Source: Alphaproteobacteria bacterium
GTDB taxonomy: Bacteria; Pseudomonadota; Alphaproteobacteria; TMED109
Direction of reading: 5' to 3'
Length of the DNA: 64,000 nucleotides
Assembly (NCBI GenBank): GCA_022825705.1
Contig: JAJDWH010000007.1
Location: forward strand, 24,462 to 88,461
The notes beneath the pieces were generated by a model, which saw only the letters and a program-made list of their open reading frames with translations, was not told the DNA's origin and ran no database searches. Both the position numbers and the translations under genes were made by a program. Below are positions 26,061-34,622 of this stretch, piece after piece; the stretch's first letter is position 1, and each line of letters starts with the position of its first letter.

Positions 26061-27776
26061 ATGACGATCGACAAGAGCAGACTTCCCAGCCGGCACACGA
26101 CCGAGGGCCCCGAGCGCGCCCCGCACCGTTCCTTCTACTACGCGATGGGGCTCACCGAGAAGCAGATTCACCAGCCGCTGATCGGGGTGGCCACGACCTG
26201 GAACGAGGCGGCGCCCTGCAACATCACGCTCCGCCGCCAGGCCCAGGCGGCCAAGGCCGGGGTCGATCAGGCCGACGGCACGCCGCGGGAGTTCACGACG
26301 ATCACGGTGACCGACGGGATCGCGATGGGGCATCAGGGCATGAAGGCGTCGCTCGCGAGCCGGGAGGCGATCGCGGACACGATCGAGCTCACGGTGCGCG
26401 GCCACGCCTACGACGGCCTCGTCGGGCTCGCCGGGTGCGACAAGTCGCTCCCGGGCGTGATGATGGCGATGGCGCGCCTCAACGTGCCGAGCGTGTTCCT
26501 CTACGGCGGATCGATCATGCCGGGGCGGTTCCGCGGGCGCGACGTGACCGTGCAGGACGTCTTCGAGGCGGTCGGGCAGTTCCAGGGCGGCAACATGAAC
26601 GCGGACGACCTCGCCGAGATCGAGCGGGTCGCCTGCCCGTCGGCGGGTTCGTGCGGCGGCCAGTTCACGGCGAACACGATGGCCTGCGTGTCCGAGGCGC
26701 TCGGCATCGCGCTGCCGCATTCCGCCAGCGCGCCGGCCCCGTACCAGTCGCGGGACGAATACGCCTTCGCCTCCGGCCAGGCGGTCATGAAGCTGATCGA
26801 AAGCAACCTCCGCCCGCGCGACATCATCACCCGCGAGGCGCTCGAGAACGCCGCACGGGTCGTGGCCGCGAGCGGCGGCTCGACCAACGCCGGGCTGCAC
26901 CTTCCGGCGATCGCGCACGAGTGCGGCATCAAGTTTGACCTGAACGATGTCGCGGACATCTTCCGCTCGACGCCGTACATCGGCGACCTGAAGCCCGGCG
27001 GCAAGTACGTGGCGAAGGACCTGTACGAGGCGGGCGGGCTCCCCGTGCTGATGAAGGCGCTCCACGAGGGCGGCTACATCCACGGTGACTGCGTGACGGT
27101 GACCGGGCGCACGGTGGCCGAGAACCTTGCGGACGTCACCTTCCCCGAGGACCAGGACGTCATCCACCCGGTGTCGAACCCGATCACGCCGACCGGCGGC
27201 GTGGTGGGGCTCCGGGGGAACCTCGCGCCTGAGGGCGCCATCGTGAAGGTTGCGGGCATGCAGCGGCTGCGCCACGAGGGGCCGGCGCGCGTGTTCGACA
27301 CCGAGGAGGAGGCTTTCGAGGCGGTGAAAGAGAAACGGATCCGCGACGGCGACGTGGTCGTCATCCGCTACGAGGGGCCCAAGGGCGGCCCCGGCATGCG
27401 GGAGATGCTGGCCACCACGTCCGCGATCTACGGCCAGGGGCTCGGCGAGAAGGTCGCCCTGATCACCGACGGGCGGTTCTCGGGCGCGACGCGCGGCTTC
27501 TGCATCGGCCACGTCGGGCCCGAGGCTGCGGTCGGGGGCCCGATCGGCCTGCTCCGGGACGGCGACCAGATCACGATCGACGCGGAGACCGGGGAGCTGT
27601 CGGTCGCGCTCAGCGACGAGGAACTGGAGTCGCGGCGCGCCGGCTGGACGCCGCGCACGCACGAGTACACGTCCGGGGAGCTCTGGAAGTACTCGCAGCT
27701 CGTGGGCCCGGCCGTGGGCGGTGCGGTGACGCATCCGGGCGGGCAGGCGGAGACCCACTGCTATGCGGACACATAG
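26061..27776 (+). CDS. ilvD: Dihydroxy-acid dehydratase
   Basis: 571-aa IlvD/Edd-family dehydratase, the third step of valine, leucine and isoleucine synthesis. Fe-S ligand candidates are Cys53 ('EAAPCNITL'), Cys126 ('[11 protein letters not shown]') and Cys198 ('[13 protein letters not shown]'). The three-cysteine pattern and the 'short' length fit the [2Fe-2S] type. C-terminal signatures include '[10 protein letters not shown]' and '[20 protein letters not shown]'. Ends at a strong hairpin facing the convergent dioxygenase gene. Confidence 0.96.
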   Translation: MTIDKSRLPSRHTTEGPERAPHRSFYYAMGLTEKQIHQPLIGVATTWNEAAPCNITLRRQAQAAKAGVDQADGTPREFTTITVTDGIAMGHQGMKASLASREAIADTIELTVRGHAYDGLVGLAGCDKSLPGVMMAMARLNVPSVFLYGGSIMPGRFRGRDVTVQDVFEAVGQFQGGNMNADDLAEIERVACPSAGSCGGQFTANTMACVSEALGIALPHSASAPAPYQSRDEYAFASGQAVMKLIESNLRPRDIITREALENAARVVAASGGSTNAGLHLPAIAHECGIKFDLNDVADIFRSTPYIGDLKPGGKYVAKDLYEAGGLPVLMKALHEGGYIHGDCVTVTGRTVAENLADVTFPEDQDVIHPVSNPITPTGGVVGLRGNLAPEGAIVKVAGMQRLRHEGPARVFDTEEEAFEAVKEKRIRDGDVVVIRYEGPKGGPGMREMLATTSAIYGQGLGEKVALITDGRFSGATRGFCIGHVGPEAAVGGPIGLLRDGDQITIDAETGELSVALSDEELESRRAGWTPRTHEYTSGELWKYSQLVGPAVGGAVTHPGGQAETHCYADT

Positions 27777-27803
27777 TTCGTCGAAGGGTCACGTACACCG
27801 CTG

Positions 27804-27843
27804 CCGCCGGGGGGTGTTGAAGTTCGACACCCCCGACCGGCGG
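27804..27843. terminator. GC-rich hairpin between convergent genes
   Basis: An eight-base perfect stem GGGGGTGT (27810-27817) with ACACCCCC (27827-27834), flanked by further partly complementary CCGCCG/CGGCGG. No T-run follows on either strand, so intrinsic termination is not certain. Its position between ilvD and the convergent dioxygenase gene suggests a bidirectional transcription boundary. Confidence 0.45.
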
Positions 27844-27863
27844 GAGCGGACCGCCTGCGCGGA

Positions 27864-28736
27864 TCAGCCCCCGGCGTCGGGACCGGCGCCGAGATAGCCG
27901 TCGAGAAAGGCGCTCCGGTAGCCCTTCTCGGTCCACAGCACCGGAAAGAAGGCTTCGTCCATCTCCGTGCTGCCGGCGCGCTTGTAGCGGCCGTAGATAT
28001 TGCCGACGTGGGTCGGGTGGTAGCGCGCCTCGGAAGACATGCAGTGCGACACCAGCGCCCGCCGCGGCGCGTCGGCGCGGTTGGTGCCCGAGCCGTGGAA
28101 CGTCCGTCCGTGGTGAAAGACCCCGCCTCCCGCCGGAAGTTCGATCCGCACCACGTCGGGGACGACGCCCGCCCGCGCGGCGGCCTCGCGCATCTCGCGT
28201 TCGTAGTCGTCGGGCGCGTGAAACCGGGATGCCGGCGGGCCCAGGTCCCAGCGGTGCGAACGCGCAACGTACTCGATGGTGCCGCCGGCCCCGCTGGTCG
28301 CGTCGAGCGCCATCCAGCAGGTGCATAGCTCGCGCGGCACCACCCACTGCTGGTAACTGTCGTCCTGGTGGAAGGCGAGGGGGCGCGCACCCGGCGGCTT
28401 CCACAGCACATTGTCCTGGTTGATCCTGGCGCCCGGCCAGCCGCTGAGCCGGGCGCACCAGAGGCCGATGCGGGGATGCAGGACGGCGCGCGCCACCCCG
28501 CGGTCCGACTTCCACGCATTGCAGATCTGGCGGGTCAGGTCTTCGGCGTCTCTCCCTTCGCGCCAGTTCCACTCGTCGGGGTCGAGGCCGGTCTCGAATT
28601 CGCCGCGGAAGAGCGGCCCGAAGCGCGCGGCCAGGCGGGCGGCGGCCTCGGGTTCGATGAGCCGTTCGACGACGAGGAAACCATCCCGGTGAAAGCGCCG
28701 GATGTCCGAGGAACGCGGCTCTTCAATCAGAAACAT
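27864..28736 (-). CDS. Phytanoyl-CoA dioxygenase family protein
   Basis: 290-aa Fe(II)/2-oxoglutarate oxygenase of the PhyH family. The iron facial triad is visible as His-x-Asp in 'LAFHQDDSYQQW' and the distal His in 'HGRTFHGSGTNRADAPRRAL', whose Arg would bind 2-oxoglutarate. N-terminal 'FHRDGFLVVERLIEPEAAAR' is typical. The substrate cannot be predicted; this family is expanded in many marine and symbiotic Alphaproteobacteria. Confidence 0.92.
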   Translation of the reverse strand: MFLIEEPRSSDIRRFHRDGFLVVERLIEPEAAARLAARFGPLFRGEFETGLDPDEWNWREGRDAEDLTRQICNAWKSDRGVARAVLHPRIGLWCARLSGWPGARINQDNVLWKPPGARPLAFHQDDSYQQWVVPRELCTCWMALDATSGAGGTIEYVARSHRWDLGPPASRFHAPDDYEREMREAAARAGVVPDVVRIELPAGGGVFHHGRTFHGSGTNRADAPRRALVSHCMSSEARYHPTHVGNIYGRYKRAGSTEMDEAFFPVLWTEKGYRSAFLDGYLGAGPDAGG

Positions 28737-29160
28737 GGCTCCTCCCGTACCGCGACGCTTCGTGCGTCTCGAACGCAGAGTATCGGTCGTTCCTTACCGC
28801 ACCAGACCGGGCCGTTCCGGCCATTCCCGGGGAACTCTGGCTTATTCCGAATCCGTCGGGCCGGCAGTCTTGGAGCCGTGGCCAAGTTATGCACAAGAGA
28901 CAGCCCATGGCATTGTAAGAACAAGGCAAAGACGCTTGGAACGAGTGACCGACCTTTGCCAAAACCGCTCCGATGGGGATCAAGCGTGCAGAAAGTTGCG
29001 AAGGTGCTACTGCGTTTCTGGTAGGTGTCGCTTCTTGGCGGCTTACCGGCAGTCCCGTACGCTGGAACGGCCAGATTGGCCAGGGAAACATATCCCGGGG
29101 CGCGGCCTCGGTGATGGGAATTCTTCTGCACCGAAATAACGCGATGGTTTGCGAGGCCGC
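28737..29160. other. Gene-free stretch
   Basis: Between the divergent PhyH and DUF4268 genes. Open frames on both strands show no recognisable domain and poor composition. The only supported element is the GAGG ribosome site about ten bases before the ATG at 29161. It is the left boundary of the accessory zone. Confidence 0.4.
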
Positions 29161-30081
29161 ATGACGACGCCATCTTTTGCCCGTCTCACTGATTGTTCTC
29201 TGCGAGATGCTTGGCCAAACGAAGCCCGTGACTTCACGCCATGGCTCGTCCAGAACATGGGTCATCTGTCAGATGCAGTCGGTCTGGAACTCGAGCCCGG
29301 CGAGACAGAGGTTGCGGTTCAGCAGTTCGCTGCCGACATCGTTACGACCGATGCAAAGACGGACTCACGTGTTCTGATCGAGAATCAGTTGGAGGGTTCA
29401 GATCACCAGCATCTAGGCCAGATCATGACCTATCTTGCGGGCTTGGAGGCAAAATTTGTCATATGGATTGCACAGAATTTCGATGAAGCGCACCGTTCGG
29501 CGATCCGTTGGCTGAACGATCACACGACTGACGAGTTTGCGTTCTTTGCCGTTCGCATGCGAGTGGTACGGATCGACAACAGCCCGTTTGCGCCGGTTTT
29601 TGAGGTCTTGGAGAAACCCAATTCTTGGGAAAGAGCACTGGAACGGAGGTTCAGTCAGGCCGCCTCGGAGCTAACCAGGTCGCGTGAAGCCTTTTGGAAC
29701 CGGTATCTGGAGCGTTGTCCTGGTCTGTTTCGGCCCACTCGGTACTCGAACGTTTGGCTTCCAATGTCGCCGGACGAGTCCATTCTCTTGTCGATGTACG
29801 TGGGCAGCGCAGAGTCGGGCATGTTTCTGCGCGGGGCGTGGGGGACCGACGGAAAAACCCTTGCCACTTTCGTAAGTGACCATGCCGAAACGCTGGATCA
29901 AGCCTTCGGATCCAATCAGTCGCGGCGAGAGGGGCACTACTACGGTTGCTCGATGGGGGTCACGCTTCAGGAAAGGGAGCGCTGGGACGAATTGATCGAC
30001 TGGATGGAAGAACGGCGTCGACACTATGAGCTGGTTCTGAAGCCGCTCGTCAATCCTGGATCGATCCAACACGCAGGGTGA
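29161..30081 (+). CDS. Predicted PD-(D/E)XK nuclease, DUF4268 family
   Basis: 306 aa. The N-terminal nuclease-like domain contains 'EARDFTPWLVQNM', 'EVAVQQFAADIVTTDAKTDS' and 'VLIENQLEGSDHQHLGQIMT'; the Asp of 'ADI' and the Glu-x-Gln of 'IENQ' are candidate metal-binding residues. The C-terminal half is DUF4268-like ('YSNVWLPMSPDES', 'WDELIDWMEERRRHYE'). Such proteins occur near restriction and mobile genes, but function is unproven. The start at 29161 has GAGG upstream. Less GC-rich than the neighbouring metabolic genes. Confidence 0.78.
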   Translation: MTTPSFARLTDCSLRDAWPNEARDFTPWLVQNMGHLSDAVGLELEPGETEVAVQQFAADIVTTDAKTDSRVLIENQLEGSDHQHLGQIMTYLAGLEAKFVIWIAQNFDEAHRSAIRWLNDHTTDEFAFFAVRMRVVRIDNSPFAPVFEVLEKPNSWERALERRFSQAASELTRSREAFWNRYLERCPGLFRPTRYSNVWLPMSPDESILLSMYVGSAESGMFLRGAWGTDGKTLATFVSDHAETLDQAFGSNQSRREGHYYGCSMGVTLQERERWDELIDWMEERRRHYELVLKPLVNPGSIQHAG

Positions 30082-30249
30082 CGTTTGAGTTGCTAGGCGA
30101 TGGTGGCCGGGACAGCTTGGCCGGGACATCCAGCTACACTCACATTGCTCTGCGGCCTGATAGGAACGCGGCAGGGGCCATGCGGCCGTACGTGGCGTGG
30201 AGCGGCTTGGTTTGTTCGAAGCCAGATCGGGTAGGAGGAAAGACAACTT

Positions 30250-30438
30250 GTGACCAACACATGGAGCGACTTGGAGAAACTTGCGCCGGATTGGTACCGG
30301 ACGTTTGGCGAAAGCATGCCCATGGGGTTCGAAGTGACACCTGATCAGATTGACATCATCCGTGATTGCATCCGTCAAAAGAGCCAGAAGCCGCTTGACG
30401 ATTATGTGGAATCGTTGCCCAAGGATGTTCTGTTCTAA
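30250..30438 (+). CDS. Small hypothetical protein
   Basis: 62 aa, GTG start preceded by a strong TAGGAGGAAAG ribosome site. Predicted mostly helical and acidic ('EVTPDQIDIIRDCIRQKSQK', 'DDYVESLPKDVLF'). No family recognised. It follows the DUF4268 nuclease by 168 bases on the same strand and could be its partner or an unrelated small gene. Confidence 0.5.
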   Translation: MTNTWSDLEKLAPDWYRTFGESMPMGFEVTPDQIDIIRDCIRQKSQKPLDDYVESLPKDVLF

Positions 30439-30739
30439 GGCTCGTTATAGGGATTTAGCCATCAGCGCGCGGGTTTCATGGCTGAATTGCGCGAGCAGGG
30501 GCAAGATGCGGATCCCTGGGAGCGAGACTTGGTGACCAGACGCTGAATTAACTTGGCGGCTGCTAGGCCGCAAAACGAACGTGAAATTGCTGTGCGCAAG
30601 CTTCCGGAGAAGTAGTGCCCAGTCCGGCAGCATGTCCCATCAAACAGAGTCGGACGCCCTTTGACGGAGGGACGAATCCGCCCGCAGGTTTGAGGTGAGG
30701 CCGGACTGGGCTTCGGGACGTCACGCACCAATACCTCAA
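30439..30739. other. Gene-free stretch
   Basis: About 300 bases with no coding signal I can support on either strand. It separates the small gene at 30250 from the decayed integrase. Confidence 0.35.
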
Positions 30740-31000
30740 TACCTGAGCCGAAAGTCAGGAGTTCCTTGGGTCGTGTGCCGCGGCGGTTGCGGAGGCGGGT
30801 GGTGACGATGCTGGCATATCAGGGCCATTCGCGAACGTGCCCGATGTTGGCGTTGCGCTGGTGAGCGTTAGTTGCGGTAGAGGCCCGGAGCAAATGCACG
30901 CACAGCCGCCTAGGTGCGCGTTGAGTCCCATTGTCTTGCTGTAGCGGCGCACCACGTCTTCGTAGACCGCTTGCAGGGCGGCCACCGATGCTTGTCTTGT
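30740..31000 (-). pseudogene. Decayed tyrosine recombinase/integrase, C-terminal catalytic part
   Basis: Two minus-strand frames carry pieces of one integrase. The first reads 'VVRRYSKTMGLNAHLGG' (from about 30967). After a frameshift near 30905 comes 'LCVHLLRASTATNAHQRNAN' followed by 'IGHVREWP', a TGA, then 'YASIVTTRLRNRRGTRP'. This matches the phage-integrase pattern around HSLRAT...EWLGHANI.TTRLYDRR. The H-x2-R box survives, but the later GH and the catalytic Tyr are lost. It marks a former integrative element. Confidence 0.7.
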
Positions 31001-31133
31001 ATTCAGTGGTGTGGCTGGAGGAAGGAGCGCTGCGCAATACCCGCCATGGTGAGCGGCGAAGAAACCCGTCCCCGTCGGGCCGCCACACGGCGCTGAGCAG
31101 CGCTGGCGCTGGATGGCAGGCTGGTCCGTGATC

Positions 31134-31162
31134 TTGACACCAGAGGAGATAAGGCATATATG
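31134..31162 (+). promoter_or_regulatory. Sigma70-type promoter of the 31196 gene
   Basis: TTGACA at 31134-31139 and TATATG at 31157-31162 are separated by 17 bases, close to consensus. A repeated ATATGGA element overlaps the -10 region (31159 onwards) and could bind a repressor. AGGAGG lies eight bases before the ATG. Confidence 0.68.
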
Positions 31163-31195
31163 GAAATATGGACATAGCAATATAGGAGGTTTGCA

Positions 31196-31795
31196 ATGCA
31201 AATCATCGAAGTTTCAGATGCTGACTTCAAACGACTCCAAAACATCGCTGAGACCGTCGTGGGGACAACCTTCAGAACAGCGATTCCGGAACTGCGGGCC
31301 GAAGCGAGCAAGATCGCGATCGCAACTGCTGTGTGTCGGGTGCTCGACAATTACGAAGCGATGAGCGGTGCAAAGCCGGCACTGAGCGGCAAGCCGAGCG
31401 GAAGCCGGACGCTGACTTATGATGAAACGAACATTCCAGACATGCGCCACACGAAGCTGTTGAATGGGCACTTCGGTAACGTAACGCCGGAAAAAACAAC
31501 TTGGGACGCGATGGTGTCGCTGGCGCTTGTTGCGGTTCACGCTTCCGCTGGCGACGTCCAGAGCCTGCGCCGAATCGCTGGTGCCAATGTAGTGTCTGGA
31601 ATGAAGCAGACGGAGGGCTACAAGCACGTCGCAGAGCAGGATTTCTCCTATCAGGGAGTCTCCGCTACAGACGCAGTTGAGATTATTAGGCGATGTGCAA
31701 AGGCGCTTGATTGTGGTGCGTACATCGAATTTGAATGGAGAAGTAAGAAGGATGCGCTTCATCCAGGGGAACGGGCGGTTCTAACAATCGGATGA
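31196..31795 (+). CDS. Hypothetical protein at head of a TA-like unit
   Basis: 199 aa, with near-consensus promoter and a perfect AGGAGG ribosome site. Mixed alpha/beta composition and no membrane segment or signal. Recognisable features are a helical N-terminus ('DADFKRLQNIAETVVGTTF') and 'YKHVAEQDFSYQGVSATDAV' near the C-terminus, neither assigned to a family. Its stop overlaps the ATG of the next frame (ATGA), which ends as a RelE/HigB-like toxin C-terminus. I do not recognise it. Confidence 0.7.
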   Translation: MQIIEVSDADFKRLQNIAETVVGTTFRTAIPELRAEASKIAIATAVCRVLDNYEAMSGAKPALSGKPSGSRTLTYDETNIPDMRHTKLLNGHFGNVTPEKTTWDAMVSLALVAVHASAGDVQSLRRIAGANVVSGMKQTEGYKHVAEQDFSYQGVSATDAVEIIRRCAKALDCGAYIEFEWRSKKDALHPGERAVLTIG

Positions 31796-32070
31796 CGTTG
31801 TCCTTGGCGAGTTGCGCAGGGTACCGTGCGATGCCGGACGCGGCGTGTCAGGGAGTCGTCATGGCTAGCTTCGCGCTGAACACCGCCCTCTGGGCTTGGA
31901 GTGCTGTCCGCGTCACACAGAAGTCGGTACTCAAGGGACGATCGGCAATCCTACTCATCGGCGGAGACAAGACCAGGAATGCGCGGTTCTACAAGCAGTA
32001 TGTGCCCGCCGCCGACCGCCTCTACGACGAACATCTTGAAGAATTGCGACGGGAAGGATTGATTCGATGA
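31792..32070 (+). pseudogene. RelE/HigB-like (Gp49-type) toxin, C-terminal remnant in a hybrid frame
   Basis: The last 43 residues ('SAILLIGGDKTRNARFYKQY' then 'VPAADRLYDEHLEELRREGL') match the C-terminus of phage-derived Gp49/HigB-type toxins. The first 50 residues show no toxin similarity, so the N-terminal half with RNA-binding and catalytic parts is missing. It overlaps the 31196 gene upstream and the Xre gene downstream by four bases each. It could also be a short functional chimera, but truncation of a toxin gene is simpler. Confidence 0.65.
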
Positions 32071-32402
32071 CTGGACGGAACAGCTTTCACGACCTGACCA
32101 GGGATTTCACGCCGGAACGCCGCCGTCGCGTGGAGGCCAGAAAAGCCGAGCTCCGTGCCGCCATGCCGCTCCACGAACTCCGTCGGGCACGCGCCATGAC
32201 TCAACAGGCGATCGGACAGGCGTTGCACGTGAAGCAGCCAGCCGTCGCCAAGCTCGAACGCAGGACGGATATGTACGTATCCAACCTCCGCTCCTATGTC
32301 GAAGCCTTGGGTGGGAAGCTCAGTATCGTCGCCGAATTTCCCCAGGGGAATGTCACCATCACGAATTTTGCCGACCACCCCGCCGACATCCCATCTGAAT
32401 GA
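32067..32402 (+). CDS. Xre-family antitoxin
   Basis: 111 aa with a helix-turn-helix at about residues 37-90 ('HELRRARAMTQQAIGQALHV' then 'KQPAVAKLERRTDMYVSNLR'). The C-terminal strand 'ALGGKLSIVAEFPQGNVTI' is typical of HigA-type partners of Gp49 toxins. ATG overlaps the toxin-remnant stop by four bases, the usual toxin-antitoxin coupling. The antitoxin looks complete although its toxin does not. Confidence 0.88.
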   Translation: MTGRNSFHDLTRDFTPERRRRVEARKAELRAAMPLHELRRARAMTQQAIGQALHVKQPAVAKLERRTDMYVSNLRSYVEALGGKLSIVAEFPQGNVTITNFADHPADIPSE

Positions 32403-32527
32403 CCGCGACCCCGCTGGCCGGCGCCCGGCCTGTCCATCGCCGGGCTGCGGCTGATTGACCGCGGACACCAGATCAAGGGTGAGCGCGCAGATTGACGTTC
32501 AGGCCGATTGCTCGCAGGCGGGTCGTC

Positions 32528-32593
32528 TTATTCCAGCGCGACTTGCGCGCCTGCAAGCACAGCTTCGTCGACCACGATGTTTGCGCGGATGTT
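32528..32593 (-). pseudogene. Possible remnant of VapB-type antitoxin N-terminus
   Basis: Minus-strand frame reads 'IRANIVVDEAVLAGAQVALE' then TAA, resembling the start of VapB/DUF2191 ribbon-helix-helix antitoxins (M-R-T-N-I-V-I-D-D-x-L). No downstream continuation or VapC gene is evident. Weak because of its length. The rest of the 32403-32708 gap shows nothing else. Confidence 0.35.
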
Positions 32594-32708
32594 CCCCGCA
32601 GCCAGGGTTGGGACTGCACTCTGGAGGTCTCGGCGCCAAGGGTCGACGGCAGCGGTCAGGCGACCTGCCGACGGTCCGGGGCAGCTTGCTAGCGCGGTCC
32701 GAGCTATC

Positions 32709-33281
32709 TCAGCGGCGGGGTTCGATGAGAATCTCGTCGACCACAGAGACCGTGCGGTCGCTTCCAATCTTGAGCAGCACCACCTCGCCGGAGGCGACGC
32801 CCCTGCCGGTAAGGGCCCTGATGTTCACGTAATGGGTGACCAGGATGACGGTCTCTCCTGGCGGGAGGCTCAACAGGAATTGCCGCAAGTCGGCGGTCTG
32901 TTCATCGGCGCGGGCCGGGTTCCGAAAGAACGAGTTGAGCGCGAGGAGGTCCTCGACCGGCCCGAGGTCGAGGAGCTCGGCCGTGTCGCGGCAACGGCAC
33001 CACTGGCTGGTGAGAACCCGGTCAATGGTCACGCCCGCCGCCTGGATCGCCGCGCCGATTGCTCGCGCCTGTTCCCGGCCCCGAACATCGAGATTGCGCT
33101 GGGTGGCACAGTCGTCGAGCGTGAACGATGCGGAATCTCCGCTCCCGGGGGCAAGGGCGTGGCGCATGACAGCGGCGATGCCGGGCTCCGTCAGACGGGC
33201 GAAGCGCTGGTCGGCGGCGGTCGGCGCAGGCGGGAGGCCGAAGGCCGCGATGAAGGCGAAGAGGATAAGCAGGCGCGTCAT
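32709..33281 (-). CDS. Exported histidine phosphatase family protein
   Basis: 190 aa. A signal peptide ('RLLILFAFIAAFGLPPAPTA') leads into a phosphoglycerate-mutase-like domain. The catalytic His is in 'IAAVMRHALAPG' (R-H), with supporting Arg in 'LTSQWCRCRDTAELL' and the second His in 'VILVTHYVNIRAL'. The start at 33281 begins the signal peptide; the frame upstream to 33362 is not convincing. Likely periplasmic phosphatase of unknown substrate. Confidence 0.88.
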   Translation of the reverse strand: MTRLLILFAFIAAFGLPPAPTAADQRFARLTEPGIAAVMRHALAPGSGDSASFTLDDCATQRNLDVRGREQARAIGAAIQAAGVTIDRVLTSQWCRCRDTAELLDLGPVEDLLALNSFFRNPARADEQTADLRQFLLSLPPGETVILVTHYVNIRALTGRGVASGEVVLLKIGSDRTVSVVDEILIEPRR

Positions 33282-33482
33282 CGTGAGATGGAAGAAGCGT
33301 AGCCGGAAGCGGCTGAATGGACCCGCGCTTGAAGTACTGTGCTGCCGGCTCGGGCACCACACCGCCGGAGCTGGCGGAGCGGGATGCCGTCCTTGCCGAA
33401 ACCGCCTGCAGTCCAGCGCATCAGATCGAGCCGCGCAGGAGAGAACGTGGTCGACGCGGCTGACTTCATGAGTGACGTCTAA

Positions 33483-33508
33483 AGCGATAGTTCATATATC
33501 GCTATAAT
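33483..33508 (+). promoter_or_regulatory. Operator/promoter of the abiEi-like gene
   Basis: Perfect inverted repeat AGCGATA (33483-33489) and TATCGCT (33497-33503) immediately abuts and shares a base with a consensus -10 TATAAT (33503-33508), about 30 bases before the ATG at 33538. An antitoxin bound here would block the promoter. Confidence 0.6.
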
Positions 33509-33537
33509 CGAATCAATTGAAAGCTCACCGAACCTCA

Positions 33538-34332
33538 ATGCCCCGGCTCCTCTCCGCGCCCTTCTTCAGCGCCAACCCGGTCTTCCGGCGGGCCGAATAC
33601 GCCGCGGCGGTTGGGCGCCGACCAGATGACAAGGTCGTCACGGCGATGCTCGCCCAGCATCTCCGGGCCGGCAATATCCGGCGCATTGCCCGTGGCGTCT
33701 TCGCCTCGGTGCCCAAGCATGCCGACGCCGCGACCTGGTCGGTCGACCGCTTCCTGGCCGCCTCCCGTCTGCGCCATGACGGCACGATCGCCTATCACTC
33801 GGCCCTTGAGCTGCAAGGCTACGCCTATACGGATGGGCATGACGTGCAGGTCATCGTGCAGGGAGAACCCGGCATGTTTGAGGCGGCCGGTTTCGCTTGC
33901 CGGTTCGTCAGGCCGCCGCGCGGCTTCGCGCCCCCGGATGGCGTCATGACGGTCGACCGCATGGGACAAGAGGTCAGGGTGACGACGATCGAGCGGACGA
34001 TTGCTGACCTGTTCGACCGCTACGACCTGGCCGGGGGCGCGGAGGAGCTCCTCAACTCCCTGGACCTGGTGGTGCGGCTCGACGCCCTGGCACTGGTCCG
34101 GTACCTGCGCGCGCTCGGCAAGGCCACCACCGCCGGCGCCACGGCCTTCTGGCTGGAGCGTGAGCAGAAGCGGCTGGGTGTCCCGGATGCTGCGCTGGAG
34201 ACGCTTCGCACGCTCATGCCAGCTCAGCCCCGATATGCCCTTGGCACCAAATCGGGCGAAGGAATGACGGTCAGGGACTGGAACGTCATACTGCCCGTCG
34301 ATGTCCTCGAACGCCGCTTCGAGGGGCTGTAG
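33538..34332 (+). CDS. AbiEi-family type IV antitoxin
   Basis: 264 aa. An N-terminal winged helix ('FRRAEYAAAVGRRPDDKVVT', 'LRAGNIRRIARGVFASVP') is followed by the AbiEi C-terminal domain ('GTIAYHSALELQGYAYTDGH', 'VTTIERTIADLFDRYDLAGG'). AbiEi neutralises the AbiEii nucleotidyltransferase and represses its own promoter. The ATG at 33538 is preferred to an upstream TTG. The stop directly abuts the ATG of a truncated abiEii (34333), so the antitoxin is intact but its toxin is not. Confidence 0.9.
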   Translation: MPRLLSAPFFSANPVFRRAEYAAAVGRRPDDKVVTAMLAQHLRAGNIRRIARGVFASVPKHADAATWSVDRFLAASRLRHDGTIAYHSALELQGYAYTDGHDVQVIVQGEPGMFEAAGFACRFVRPPRGFAPPDGVMTVDRMGQEVRVTTIERTIADLFDRYDLAGGAEELLNSLDLVVRLDALALVRYLRALGKATTAGATAFWLEREQKRLGVPDAALETLRTLMPAQPRYALGTKSGEGMTVRDWNVILPVDVLERRFEGL

Positions 34333-34470
34333 ATGGCGCCGCCTTCCGCCCAGATTCCGCTGCGTCGCGCCGACGAGACCGGTCACCAGGCCGGCGCGCT
34401 TGAGAAGGTGCTGCGGCTTCTGGACCTGTTGCAGGAGATCGCGCGGGGTCGGGTTTTGGCGGATCGTTGA
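34333..34470 (+). pseudogene. Truncated AbiEii nucleotidyltransferase toxin
   Basis: 45 codons beginning directly after the antitoxin stop. The sequence 'GALEKVLRLLDLLQEIARGR' and 'VLADR' matches the N-terminal helix just before the catalytic 'LKGGTALN' nucleotidyltransferase motif of AbiEii proteins. Then a TGA occurs and homology ends, so the whole catalytic domain is missing. It abuts an oppositely oriented broken vapC. Confidence 0.78.
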
Positions 34471-34473
34471 AGT

Positions 34474-34622
34474 TCGTATGCAACCGGCGCGGGCAAACCG
34501 CCATCTGCGGGAGCGAGGCGGCGCGGACGCGCTTGTAGCGACGGCGAGGCGTCGTTGGGCAGGGCGATGCAGGCGTTGGTGTCGAACAGCTAGCGCATCA
34601 GCGGAAGACGCAGCCGAGTCAC
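34474..34622 (-). pseudogene. Broken VapC toxin (PIN domain) with in-frame TAG, truncated
   Basis: Minus-strand frame from the GTG overlapping the vapB stop. After ATG-CGC comes TAG (34592-34590), then 'LFDTNACIALPNDASPSLQA' and 'RRLAPADGGLPAPVAYEL', the first third of a VapC PIN domain with its first catalytic Asp. The TAG sits where VapC usually has Tyr before LFDTN, a single-base change. Homology stops at about 34485 where abiEii begins on the other strand, so two PIN acidic residues are missing. Confidence 0.78.

Noticed and set aside
25710..27758. 682-codon minus-strand open frame
   Set aside because: Antisense to ilvD and the end of valS; low-complexity and His/Arg-rich.
28723..29265. 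180-codon minus-strand frame over the gap before the DUF4268 gene
   Set aside because: Runs through the start of a well-supported plus-strand gene and has no recognisable features.
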